Assembly (NCBI GenBank): GCA_014706295.1
Contig: JACSVZ010000002.1
Coordinates: forward strand, 53,478,432 to 53,542,431
Length of the DNA: 64,000 bases
DNA from: Lycocorax pyrrhopterus obiensis
Lineage: Eukaryota; Chordata; Aves; Passeriformes; Paradisaeidae
Reading direction: 5' to 3'
The translations under genes and the position numbers were made by a program. This document shows positions 11,314 through 23,230 of the stretch, piece after piece. Under the pieces are notes generated by a model, which saw only the letters and a list, made by a program, of their open reading frames with translations, did no database searches and was not told where the DNA came from. Every line of letters starts with the position of its first letter. Positions within the stretch are counted from its first letter, which is position 1.

Positions 11314-13699
11314 CATCTCAAACCTCAAAATTCTCTGCCATTCAATCCCCGAGCCATCTTAAAATCACCTCCTAGACCTCCCATTCTTCCCTATATTAGA
11401 AACTTCCTCTGAATACACGGCCTTGCACCCAGACACTGCCTTGGCAGATGCTGTAGTCCTCTTGTGTGTACCCATGCCTACTTTTTCTCCTGTTCTATAA
11501 GCTGAACACAAGTTGCACATATATCAAAACAAAACTCTGAAAAAAAAGAGATGGCAAGAGGAACGTGCAGAATAAAATATATGTGCTGTAGCTCAGTGTT
11601 GTGAAAAATGTCTTCCTCCTCATGGGGCTCAACTCTGAGTTCAACATCTGCTAGGCTACTTAGCTCTTTAGTGGACACTGCATCATTGCTTTACCCAAAA
11701 GAATATCTTAGCATGAAAACAGGGTTATCTTATAGTGATACTTGCTCAATATTTCTACCTCCTTTCTGGCAGTCTGCAGCCTAGGCACTTTTTAATTAGA
11801 GGTTATGTCTGTATCTTCCTGTTTAATTGCCCCTAGTGGACTTCCATTAATTTGTTTATTTATATTTTAAAGCTTTTTGATATTTTGACTTCTACAGCAT
11901 GTGGCAGGAGAGAGTTCCACAGTTTTTCCTAAGCAAGAAAACCACTTCAGTCAGAAGTACAAGCTTGACCTCCACTATGCTAGAACCAGGACTGCAATGA
12001 ATGTATGAGGGAACCCAAGTTCAGTTTTATCAATTTGTGGTCCAAGCTGTAGACTATGAAATCAAACTCATAGGATACAGAGGTATTAAGTGCCAGACTA
12101 TCTGGAGAGACCCAGGTCACAACATTTCATTAAAAAAATTATCCTGTGCCTTAGCAATATTTGTCATGCTGTCTCCCAGCTACACTCAGCTGACTCCAAA
12201 AGCTAGTTGTTAAAGGAAAGCAAATATTTCTTTTCCCAAAAATACTGAGATTGGGAAAAGGAAATGTCAACTCAATGCATGGCTCAAAAAACTTCTCTCC
12301 TGGTGGGGTAACACAATCATGCAGCCACATAGTTGCTTCTTAAATGGTGGTTAAGAAGTGGCTTTTGTCAGTCACATGGAAAATGTAACCACCTTATCCA
12401 GCACTGGTGAAGGTAATAAAAAGGGAGGAATGGGTTGTCCTGAAATTCCTCAAAAATCCCTTCAAATATTTGTTTTATTGCATTTAGGCTGGATTCCTTT
12501 TAAAGTTCCCTGCTTGACTGCCCAGAGCATTTCTGTTCTCTAACCCCTCAAATAACGGTTCAGATAGAAACTCAGATCTTAAAAGTTTTTTTTCTTCTTT
12601 TCTGAGGGAAAATGTGAAGACAAACAACTGCCTAGGATAAGCTGTTTCTTATCTTCATCTTGTAAAACTCCTCCAGGAAAGCTAATTGCAACATGTGAGA
12701 CAGGGCAAAGAAGCACCAGAAAAGGAAAGGAAAAAGAGGCCTTGAAACCCACAAGCAGTCAGAGGAAAGTCCTGGCCTTTATAGTTCCCGTCAACAGCAG
12801 GAGAAGCCTGGAAAAGGTTGTACAGTGAAATCTGTGGCCCTGTGATTCATTACTTCGAGGGGAGGTTTAACACAGCACAGGAGGCTGAGCAGCCCCAGCA
12901 TTTCTGTGCCTGGGACAGAGCTGCTTGGTCTCGTGGCAATTGGACGGCGCTCCAGGATCACAATCTCTCCCAGGCAGCAGACCTGAGCTTTAAGAACCCA
13001 GACTTTTCTGAAAAAAAACCCCAACCAACCAACCAAACAAACCAAACCACAAAATCCAATCCCTCCTGACAGGGTTGCAGCCTCCTTGCTGCACCTATAC
13101 TCTGGCATGTCTCCCAAACCTGGGGTCCATGTGGCAGCAGTTGGGAATCATGGCATCAAGGGACAGCAGAAGGCTACTAATAAAATAAAAAATGGGTTTA
13201 TTTCAAGTGCTGCCAGCAATATGGTGGTAACAGCAATACGTGTTTGTGGACCTTCTCCCAGGATATTTTTGTCAGTGTGAGTAGCTTTGTGTTGTTTCCT
13301 GGCTGGCAATTAGGTGAAGTGCAATTGCATTATGGTGTTATTTTCATCTGCATCTTTGAAACCTCAGGTGGTATGACATATTTCCAGAAGGAGACAAAGG
13401 GCAGTGGTTTTTGAAAATCAGCTTGCTGTGAGGGTAACTCTGGAAGAAATCACCCTGAGTCAGACTTGGGTGCTTGAGAGCTCTCAGCATTGGGGACCTC
13501 ATCAGAGAGGGCAGAGGGTGGAATTCAATGTACAGATTCCCAGGGAAAATCAATCAACATCTTTCCCTTGTATCACAAGATTTTTCCCCCCAGATATTAC
13601 AGCACGTTCATTTGAAAACAAGATACTGAAAAAATATTTTCCCTTTTGCTTATGTGTGAGGATCCTAGTCCCAGGTTTTCCCTTTCTCCTTCAAGTGCT
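11314..13699. other. Non-coding stretch between LTR and MIR relic
   Basis: I recognise no gene. A short simple run of A followed by AACC/AAACC units lies at about 13011-13050. An 8-bp perfect hairpin (CTTCTTAA / TTAAGAAG, 7-nt loop) lies near 12337-12359, a size expected by chance. Several overlapping short frames occur around 12790-13117 in a slightly GC-richer patch; none resembles a known protein. Confidence 0.5.
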
Positions 13700-13845
13700 G
13701 CTGATGAGCCAGACAGCTGAAGTAGGAGGTGTGAACTTGGGCAAGCCATTAATATTGTGGTGCTTCTGTTTTCCCTCTTGTATGAAAAGATCATAGCAAT
13801 TCTTACCTAGCTAACAGTACATTGAGGGGATTATTATTTTCCAAG
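13700..13845 (+). repeat. MIR-like SINE relic
   Basis: The order of motifs follows the MIR core and its 3' side: CAGCTG (13714-13719), GTGTGAACTTGGGCAAG (13729-13745), a pyrimidine-rich CTTCTGTTTTCCCTCTTG stretch, then TCTTACCTAGCTAACAG (13801-13817). The MIR consensus as I know it reads GTGTGACCTTGGGCAAG, then CTCAGTTTCC, then a TACCTACCTCA segment. The copy is diverged and has lost the usual GATAATAATA block. MIR copies are ancient and found across amniotes. It is non-coding; the 130-codon frame that overlaps it (13404-13796) is fortuitous. Confidence 0.65.
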
Positions 13846-14039
13846 GACTGGTGATCTTGATCACTGTCTGCTGAATCAGTAACAAGCCTTCCTCACTTTT
13901 TTGTGCTTTTCTGTTTGTTTTGGTTTTGTTTCCCTCTTTTTTTTTTTCCCTTTATTCAAGCCAGTTCAAATTCCTGCAGAACTTTGTAGCCCTCTTTTAC
14001 TTTTCCCCTTTAAAATTTTCCATTTTAGGTCATCATTTT

Positions 14040-14670
14040 TAGTCTCCTTTTCAGCCCCAACTCAATCAGATTGTGCAGTCTCCTCCAGTTCCACAGACTC
14101 TGTACCGTGTCCATTTACTCCCACTGTGGATCTTGTCATACTGCTTTGAGAAATGCCCAGCCCCAGCGATGGTGCACCATAGCCCCTTCCCTAGCCCAGC
14201 AGTAACATCCGCAAAGAATTCCCCTCTGCTAGTGAGCCATGGTGACCTCCCCTTCCTGAAGCCATGCTGGCTATTTTCTGTTAATCTGCTGTTTTCCAAA
14301 TGTTCTCCCTTTTGACTCTTAAAAGAGTTTCAAAGGCTTTTGCTCGCAACTCATGTCAAACTGACTAGTGTGTAGTTTCCTACTATGTCTCTATAGGTTC
14401 ACTTTTAAAGTTATGCCATTACACATTAGTCATCCTTTTTCCTCAGAGACCACTTCTGAACTCAGTGAACTTATGAAAACATCTACCAAAGTCTCTCCAG
14501 TTCCTACTGTTATTCCGTTCAGTATTCTCTGATGGCCACAGCACCAGAGTCCCAAAACCTGGTCCTGTGGAAGGTCCCCAGGCATATGTCTCATCTTTGT
14601 TACATCCCTGGAGTTCAAAGGGTACATCTAGAGGTGCCAGAGGAGTTATTCTGGCTTTGCACAACTGTTA
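14040..14670 (-). mobile_element. Decayed CR1/L3-type LINE fragment (ORF2 reverse transcriptase)
   Basis: Translating the minus strand gives, in the right order for a CR1/L3 reverse transcriptase: a segment like the VPEDW..ANV..IFKKG region (about 14405-14460); DIVGNYTLVSLT (14354-14389), equivalent to the family's GNYRPVSLT; then EHLENSRLTE and NSQHGFRKGRS (14243-14275); then GEFFADVTAGLGKG; then HFSKQYDKIHSG (about 14120-14155), equivalent to the YLDFSKAFD block. In-frame stops and frame changes interrupt it, and the catalytic Asp of the DFSKAFD block reads His. No endonuclease domain, 3' tail or target duplication is visible, so this is an internal fragment of an old copy. The higher-coordinate limit is approximate. 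Confidence 0.75.
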
Positions 14671-16764
14671 GTGACCCCAAGGACTGTTCAGAGAGCATTT
14701 GAAATACAGTTTCTGGTATTATGAATACAGCAGCCCTAGAGAGGTGCTGTAATTTACTCTGGGTCTCTTGTATCTTCAACTACATCACAAGGCAATAGTT
14801 CCTTATATCAGTTCCTTAGCAGGACTCCAATGTTGCTTTTTCTGTCTAAGTAATTAATTTACCATCTTCTCTTGTAATTATTTACATCCGTGACAATTTG
14901 AATTCTGCCGTTTGGTGACATCAAAAGGAGGAAAAAAAATCGTTGTCACCTGAGATCTTGTCAGCTTGTTTGATTTTTCTACTTCTGCAATTTCCTATAG
15001 CTTGTTCCCACATTCACTATGTATTTCCAGAGTTTATTACATGTGCTTTTGGAAGAATCACCATTCCTATGTTATGCCTTATGCTGCTGAGATATTCTCT
15101 TGCCCTTCATTCAAATGGACTTGCCACATGGGATTTCCACATCAACGTTGTTTCCTATCTCAGAATTTACACTTCTGCTTTTACAAATAAATATTTATAT
15201 CCTACAAGATATTTTCCCCTGGTATTTTCAAATATAAATTAATTTAATAGATGAACCTATGAAGCAATAAGGGGGTATAAATACAATTGTAAAATTTATA
15301 GTAATGGATGAGGCTTGGAAACATGCATTTTAAATTTGGGAACAATGGGAGAAAGGAAGAAAAGCAGAATGTCCTACTATAGCAATTGATAATGAACAAT
15401 TACTTTGAATGTGAGTTTTTTTATTAAAGGATTAGCAAGGATTGCATACTGGATGTTAAAGGAAACTCATTTTCCATCTATACTGCAATAACTTCTTTTC
15501 ACTGCTTAGCATAGATAAAAAAAACTTGACATTATTCCTTATAGTTCCTCAGGACTTGAAAAAGGCCAATATTTTCCAGACTAGCATAGTCTTGAGCATC
15601 CTGCATCTAACCTGTCCCAACACCACTTTTAGAGGAATATATTTGGAAATTATTTCTGCTCTGTCACTGTTTATCTTCTACTAAGCCAGTAGTGATCGCA
15701 TGGCCTTTGAGGACTTTCTCTATTTTTGGATACATTTCTGTACTTCTAGGTGGTTGGGGAAGGCAGGATGTTTGTCTTTTTTTGCTTCTGTTTTTGGTAA
15801 AAGTCAGTTTGAGTTCAAGGCCAGATGGAACATGTTCTTGGAAGAAAAACCAGTGAAGATTATTAAATACACAAGCACCATATCCTAATCAAGAACTCCC
15901 AAACTGAAAATAGTTGAAGAGTGGGACATTACTAATGGGAAATTTCACATATACCTCTTTCTTTGTCTTCTTTAGGCATCCATTCAACTACCACAGGTGG
16001 AGAAAGCATAATGTGTTCAATGGCCCTTTGCTGTGATACATAATGCCTTACTGTCATTTATTTTAATGTAAATTTTTTCTGACAACACAAAATGGATTTG
16101 TGTTTACCTAGTTACTGCTCCCCTGTGAGGAGAGCAATTCAGGTGCTTGGCAACACTGTAGATGTGTCCAGAGACATTCAGGGCCTTTTGACAGGGCTGT
16201 AAAATGTAATGAAAATCTTTCTTTGAAAGTCAGAGCCCAAGAAGATGATCTACAAGAGACTTGTGCCCTTCTGGGGAGGCGGTAAGAGGCCAGGTGGGTC
16301 ACCCGCAGGTGCTGATGATGATGTGTCTATTTAGGCCCTCAGATCTCACCTAAAGGCTTTCAGTGTAGTCAAGAAAAATATGTACCCTAAAAGGTGGAAT
16401 TTACCCCGGGTGTGTTAGATAGGCACCTCCAGATGGAGTAACTCACCCAGATCATATGTCTGTCTCTTACTGTTAGAGGGATTAGAGGGCTCCTGGATAA
16501 CTACCTAGAGATGCCAAGTTTTGAGACAGGAATGCCGCACACCATTTCTTTTGGCTCCTATCTTCTATCAGGGTCAGCTCTGTTAAGAAAAGAGAAAGAA
16601 ACAAGCATCTGACTCTCAGGCCAGACTCATATGTTGCCTCCCTGACATAGCAGTCCCAGCTGGTCACTCTAACCCCACTGCGGCTGGCCAGATATGTGAC
16701 TACTCCTTCGAGTTAAAATGTGTAGATGTGAAATCCCACCAGGTAGCATCAGTCAACAGAAAAT
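14671..16764. other. Non-coding stretch, nothing recognised
   Basis: This is AT-rich sequence without exons. Two overlapping hydrophobic frames at 14943-15242 have no recognisable domain. No repeat family was identified. Confidence 0.5.
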
Positions 16765-16876
16765 GCTTGTTTTGGCAGCATATATTATCAATATACTCAC
16801 TGAATCTTTCCCAAAAACATTGAATTGGAACTCTGCTCTAGGGTCCTGCTTGTGATGATGCATGTACCTATTTTTT
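16765..16876 (+). pseudogene. Possible very diverged U6 snRNA-like relic
   Basis: Three strings fall in U6 order: GCTTGTTTTGGCAGCATATAT (first 20 bases at 16765-16784), AATTGGAAC (16823-16831), and CCTGC...GATGATGC (16845-16861), followed by a T6 run at 16871-16876. Compared with U6 it would need an insertion of about 36 bases after the first block and loss of the AGAGAAGATTAGCATG part. The similarity could be coincidental. Confidence 0.2.
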
Positions 16877-16903
16877 AAGTTGACTTCTTCATTGTCAGTC
16901 TCT

Positions 16904-16953
16904 TCTATATATATATACATATATAATTCCCTATATACATACATATATACACA
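16904..16953. repeat. TA/CATA-rich microsatellite
   Basis: The run comprises a (TA)n segment followed by interrupted ATACATAC and TATATACAC units. It is imperfect and short. Confidence 0.7.
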
Positions 16954-19900
16954 TTCAGAAGAGATTTTTCCTTCTTATTTTCAGCAGCTGAATGGAGACA
17001 AACAATAGAACAGAGACCTTAAAGAACTTTCCATGCACTGCATGCTACCTGCGGCCATCTCTTCAATAAAAGTGACATCTGCTTCTGGTTTGTATCCTTA
17101 TGTGGAGTTCCAGTTTCCAAATCCTCTTTTCAGAGACTCCCTGAACCTGGGATGGTCACATTTTTTGCTGCTAACTCTTCCAAATTCACCATCTGGCACT
17201 TCTCAGTGTTGGAGAGTCAAGATAGTTGTCAGCAGCAATGCAAATCATTGTTGTTTTGTTAAACTAACCTATAGTACATCCCCTCCTTTTTTTTTTCCCT
17301 TTTCTCTTGCTTCCAGAGGGTGTAAATAATAATGTTTAAAAATGAATAAACACACATGCAAAGACATATAATATCTCAGTCACATTCCAAAGTCCTTGCT
17401 CAGGTTTTTCATTCATTTACAGTGCCAATAAAACTCCAACTGAGGTGAATATGATTTTGATAGACTAAAAATTGAGTCAAATTTGCAGGAGAAATTTGGC
17501 AGAAATTTGCAACAGCAGCATTGGCAATCCAACTCAGAATGCTCATTAAAAGGAAAGCTGAGCTGCCATTTGTGGCTTGGACAAAGAAGTCTATTTTGAG
17601 GACTTGGATTTTTTCCTCCCGTCACTGTATCCTTTCTCAGTAGCAGCATAATCATTAGCACTTACAGATAAAGTTCTGAAAATCTTGTCACACCTGCTGC
17701 CTTTCACAGCACGATGAGAAATACACCTCTGGCAGACTAGTAAGTTCTCTAGCATCAGACAGACAGGGAGCCCAATGGATATCTTTGCTTTCAGTCATTT
17801 TGGTCAGTGAGAGGGCCAGTTCATTCACTGGTTTGGTCAAACAGCAGTGATTCCGAATACCATGTTTGCTAACTGCCTTGCAGAAAGGAAGATTCTTTGG
17901 GAAAATCTGTTGAGGACAGGCTCATAGTGGAGGTTGTATTTAGCACCTGTGGGTTCCTGCTGCCTGTGACACTGTGAATTAGCTTGATGAGGCACTGCGG
18001 AGTGCTGGAGCTGCCACCCTTTGTCCCCTGGGACTGTCACTGCGCAAAGTTTTGATCTCCTCCTACCTAACAGGCAGATGAGATTGTTTTCTCAGATACA
18101 AATCTTTGTTAATTATTAGCAGAGATATTTTTAAAAAATTAAATAAAAAAATGTAATCTTGGAGAAGTGTGCCCTGCCACAGAAGCAGTTAAGGATCTGT
18201 CTGGAGATCTTTGAAATTTCCTGTTAGTGGGATTTCCACGCTGATACAATCTAACACTTTTTGGGGACTGTGTACTTCTGTTCTCCTAGGATATCAAAAT
18301 TATCAATCTCTTGATTATAATATTCATGATACTCAAGCAGACCAGAAAGAGCACTAAAATGTAATTTAATTTAACCATTTCCACTTCCGTATTTCCAAAG
18401 TTGCTGATACAATATCCTGGTGCAGTATATCCTCTCATTATCTCTCCATTTTGCCTTCACATACTGGTCTCTACATAGTTTTCCCTTTTCTACTTTTTTT
18501 TTCAGACCCATGGGTCTCACTCTGACCTAAGGTCTACCACTGTAAATTCAAAGTACTGCCACTTGTTTACATGTTTGCACTGATACAAATCACAGCAGCC
18601 TCCAACCCTTGGCATGGTTTATATTCTTCCTGGTGACTTTTCTGTTATGATCTCTCTGTGCCCTAGGACTGATTGCTGCAGCTCACTCGTGCCAGATCCT
18701 CAGGTTCCTCCACCCAAATCATCCTCTGATGACATTCCTGCTAACGAAGGGTATATGCTGCAGACTGCCTTCCTCCTGCACCTTTGCCCCATCTTCCCTT
18801 TATCCCTCAAAAGGGAAACCTCCAAAAGGAATACAGTAAAAAACCATGGGAGACACAGGGAGGAGGAGAGAGCCTGAGGTTCAACAGCTCCAAACTAATC
18901 TGTCAACAAAATCTCATTACAGTAATATATGGTAAGTCTCTCATTGTACTACCAAGACAAGCCCATCCTTGCCCCACATTGTTTTGCTACCTGAACTTTT
19001 TTCCCTGATCCCACCACCTCCTTCCTAATGCTGGACAGTCACAGTCTTTCCCTGTCCACTTGGGGAGAGGTAGGGAGCCAGAGGAGCCCAGAATCCCCAT
19101 ACCTAACTAGTGGGTTTATGGTTCTAGACAGAGGAGAGGAGTGAAATGAGTTAATGTGGCAGTTTTTAGAGCTGAGTATGGTGCACATTGTTGCTTTCAG
19201 CTTTTGTTCATGCAGTTCTTACTGCTGAGTAACACCTCAGTTTCGTATCACTGCAGCTACACACTTAGCAGCTGCCTTTGCAGCTTCAGACCGCAAGATA
19301 CAGACTGACTGACAACCAGTAAAGAGAGGATCCAGCTTCTTTTCAGTAGCGTAATATCTTTGGCACCAAATGTATTTTCTATTTCACATTGTCACACATC
19401 ATATTCAAAATGAGTGCCAGGCTCTGTGAAAGAAAAAGTTTTCTGTTTTGCACCAGAAGATCCTGAATGTAACAGGAAAACTTTCCCAGCCTGCAAGGAG
19501 CCCTGGTGATTGCTCTGTGAGGCCAAAAGGGGAAGTGTAAACCCAATGAGCTAAGGGGTTTCTCCCTTTGTCTTCAAGTCGCACCGACTCTCTGATATCT
19601 AATAGTGGATTTTTTCACTTAGCAAAACCCATGGGTAGCAGAGGGCAAGCACTTTTAAACATGGTATATTTTTATCATTTAATTAAAAATTAAAAAAAAA
19701 ATCAAACATTAGTGAACCTCAAAAAGGAGTGATCTGAACAATTTTTAAAATGGCTTATCATGCTCACAAGCCAAATGACCTTTGTGGAGGAAGCCAAGAA
19801 ATTGATGAAAATAGCTGTTTAGTTTTGTGTTCAGTATGAGCATCCACTTCAAAATCTCTGAAGAGAAGACACACGTGCTGATCCAGTTATTGAATACAAG

Positions 19901-20676
19901 AATTTATTTAACTTTTATTTCTTGGGTTATGCATCCATGAAATACATGAATGCACTATTCGGTTGAAGGTTTATGAATTTGGTTTATGAAAGGGCTAATG
20001 TTTTTTGAATCTTACATTACCTAATGGTTAAAGCTAATCCAGAGTGTTGCTGAATATGTCTGAAACCACAAGTAAAGTTGTTTTTATGTCTGGCCTTTTT
20101 GGGAAGGTAGACTGTCTTGTTTGTTTAGACTAAAATAGATAGAAAAACCTGTTTTCACATATGAGATTTGGACAGACATTTTCCAGTTTTCTTTTACTGC
20201 TGTTGTCTTAGGTTGCATATAGATTTAAAAAAAAAAACCCAAACCAAACCGAAAGAACAACAACTCTGACTGAATCCTGCAATACAAACAAAAGGGCCTA
20301 AAGGATGCAGAGAGATATATCGTGATTTATTGTTCCCTGTAATTTATAATTATGGTATTCTTACTGTCTCAACTATGAAGATATTGCATTAATGTATTTT
20401 AAGAAGATTGCCACATGAGCTGTATGCGTAGCCACATAAATATTATTTGACTTTTAATGCAAAGGTATGGAAAAGCTAAGATGTTGCTGAGATAAGACGT
20501 CAGTGCAGTACCTGGAAGAAACTTCTGCAGACCAAACTTGGCCCAGTTTCCAGTTTTATTGAAACCAGATGCCTTTTCAGCATTTAGCTCTAAAATCTGT
20601 GGTGCTTTGTCCAATCTGTGACCCCTGGGAACTGCTATCACCCAGTACACACCGTGGGAGGGTGTCCCTGGGGCTG
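16954..20676. other. Non-coding stretch, nothing recognised
   Basis: No gene or transposon was recognised. A- and AT-rich runs occur near 18130-18150, 19676-19700 and 20226-20236, the last followed by AAACC-type units. Open frames are short and unremarkable. Confidence 0.5.
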
Positions 20677-21314
20677 CTACCACAGTGGTGCAGAAATGAT
20701 GGGCTTGGTGCAAAAGTCTTGCTTTTTGTGTAATTTGTAAGAGCACTTAATTCCATGGGAGATTTCTCTGGAGGAGATAGCGACTGTAGTCTCTCTGGAT
20801 ATTGGAGGATGTGTCTGGACAGATGTTTGGAGACAGATTAGCATGAAACCCTTTGCAGTCCCCTTAAGACACCTTGCAAGACCCAGGGCTGAAGCGACAC
20901 AGGGCTTGGGAGGAATCCCTGTGGCGCCAGAGCTTCCCTCCCACCTCTGCAAAGGGTATCCCAGGGCAGGGGAAGGCACTGGCCTGACTTGGCTTCTCCC
21001 AGCTGCCATATGGTTCCTCAATGACTGTGTCCAGCTGCCACAAATTAAGGCTGTCCCTCGGCCTCAGACTGCTGGAGGCTACCCTGGAACTGGGCAGGGA
21101 ATCAAAGGAGCGCATCCGACTGACGCCCCAACTGTACTCTGCCGTGGCAACTGCTGAGGTCTCTGTATTTAGTTTGGGACGTGCGTATTTGTATGCAACA
21201 GAGCTGTCCAGTCCAGCAGTACTTTTGAGGCTGAAAAAAATGTTGGTCAACTTTTTTTTCCCCCTCTTAATCTGTTCCAGTTTTACATCCCCACCTGTCT
21301 CCAGAAACAGGTAA
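20677..21314. other. Stop-poor, CpG-enriched patch with several overlapping frames
   Basis: Four overlapping frames of 97-128 codons lie here, two on each strand, in sequence that is more GC- and CpG-rich than its surroundings. None encodes a protein I recognise, and openness on both strands points to base composition rather than coding. The patch could be part of an unrecognised transcript or an old repeat. Confidence 0.3.
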
Positions 21315-21378
21315 CTTCACTTACGGCAGAAAGCTGTTCTTGAGGTGTGCTGGTTTGCCAATGGAAACTTTAACAAGA

Positions 21379-21499
21379 CAGTTTTCTCTCATGGGATTTC
21401 CCTCTCCGTGTGTAGCCCTTTTGGTTTTTGCTGGTTTTGGTTTTTCCCCCTTGTGAGTAATGGCACAACTACCCATAGGTTTCCCATGAGAGAAAGCTG
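21379..21499. repeat. Inverted repeat with 18-bp arms
   Basis: The left arm CAGTTTTCTCTCATGGGA (21379-21396) is the reverse complement of the right arm TCCCATGAGAGAAAGCTG (21482-21499) with a single T/G mismatch. The inner 14 bp pair perfectly, and the spacer is 85 bp. The ends read CAG...CTG, as at many hAT-type terminal inverted repeats. However, the 8 bases outside each arm (TAACAAGA and CTGTGTAA) do not match, so no target duplication is visible. It could be a small non-autonomous DNA transposon, a hairpin-forming transcript segment or a structure of other origin. Confidence 0.6.
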
Positions 21500-22219
21500 C
21501 TGTGTAATGGCCTCGTTTGGAAGGTACAAGGAATGAGATAATTGGTATGTAAGTTACAGTGGTTGTCGTGTCTGTAAGATTGAATGGATCCTACACCTAC
21601 ACTAATAAAAATATGCTGAGGAAGAGGGGTAAAATTCCTTGTCAGAGATGTGCAATAATCACAGAAAAACTAGCATTTAGGGAAAAGAAGACTTGTTTAA
21701 GGAAAATTGTGATGGTGTATGGCCTGAAAGCAATCTGCAACATGAGATCAGAGCATAGGGCTGCATCCTGGCTTCCTTTCAGTGGACATAGTCCCAGTTA
21801 TTGGAAAGAAACATTGTTGAAACCAAGCATGAAACTTTCTGGATCCTTATCCAATTTTGCCTTCTGTATGGTAGTATAGAGGACCTACACATACCATCAT
21901 TGTTGTCTTCAAACCTGGAACAGTTGCCACAGTGTTCTAGCTCAAGTATCTAGGGTTTTGTATACTGTACTTCCTTGAAAGGAATCATTTAATAGGGAAG
22001 TAATATGATGCATAGCTTGAGACACCAAGGCTAGCAAGATAAAAGGTTAGATGTGTTTGTTTATGTTTAAGATACTGTCTGCCAGACAGGAGAGAAAACA
22101 GTCCACAAAACTTGTGAAAATGCTGAATATTTCAGTCACAAAGTTGAACACATTAGGATTTTCAGCATTCAGACTATATTCATGCATTCTTCTACATCTA
22201 AAACATCTCAAGTCTTCCT

Positions 22220-22241
22220 CCCCCTCCCCCCCCCAAAAAAA
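22220..22241. repeat. C-rich run followed by A7
   Basis: The tract is C5-T-C9-A7, a low-complexity run with slippage potential. Confidence 0.7.
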
Positions 22242-23210
22242 GAAAAGATAGAAAACCCAATATCTTTTACCCTTTCCCTATCCAATGCTATAACACTAAA
22301 GTGAATTTCACCCCTATTGGTCAAAATTTCCATTTCTAAACGTGCTTCTTTATCTTCTTATTTGTTCTGCTTCCCCTGGCTGAGTTGCTCTGAGGGAGGA
22401 AAAAAAAATCCTTTTTATGGGTTACATTACTTATGCAGCAGGCATGAAACTGCAAACACCTGGTAGAGTTTCCCTTGTGTGAGCTGCAGCCTACCTCAGA
22501 GTACTTTTCAAACATCTGAAACTCATTCTGTGGATCTCAAAGGCCCTCTCCATCACTGATTGAATATTTTTATGAGATTCATTATGGAACAGCTGTGATT
22601 GATACCGGTGATCACACAATAGAGGCTATTAATGTTTGAGATGTGGTCACTGTCATCCAGAAGAATAATTATTAAATTAAGGTAAATACAACACGTATCC
22701 CGATTCCACACGCATTACGCCTGTTTTTGGCAGGGAACATCTGGATGAGGTGATGCTCGCTGTAGGCATGGGGATGGTTGGAGTATTGGCTCACAAGGAT
22801 GTTAATTTTGGCTAGTGAACTGAGAAGTAAAATATCTGAAAGAATTGCAAAATTAATATCAGATTTTAAATAGCTAAATAAGAACTGAATGGACAACAAA
22901 GTATTCTGTGACTGTCCTTCTGCCTTTCTGTGCATTTCCTGAAATATTTTGTCTTTGTTACCAGGGGACCCCCAAACTTTTCCCATGCCATGCAGTCTGT
23001 AGGACCTGTATTATCACCTTATGCTTGTAAAGACCATGCCACTGTCACTGTGGAAAATAATAATATTTTTTGGGTGCAACATGAGTGTCTCTTTCAAGAG
23101 ACTCAGGCACAGACACAGTGTAAGTACCTGCAGAATTTTTTTGTGTGTCTTTGTGTGTTTATTTGCACAGATATGCACACGTAGCACTGTGTGTAGGGTG
23201 TGCAGGATGA

Positions 23211-23230
23211 GCGTGTGTGTGCGTGTGTGT
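23211..23230. repeat. (GT)n microsatellite, interrupted
   Basis: Two GCGTGTGTGT blocks in tandem are followed by two CTGTGTATAC-like units. The run is short and imperfect. Confidence 0.75.

Noticed and set aside
12337..12359. 8-bp hairpin CTTCTTAA/TTAAGAAG
   Set aside because: Many perfect 8-bp stems with short loops are expected by chance in 64 kb.
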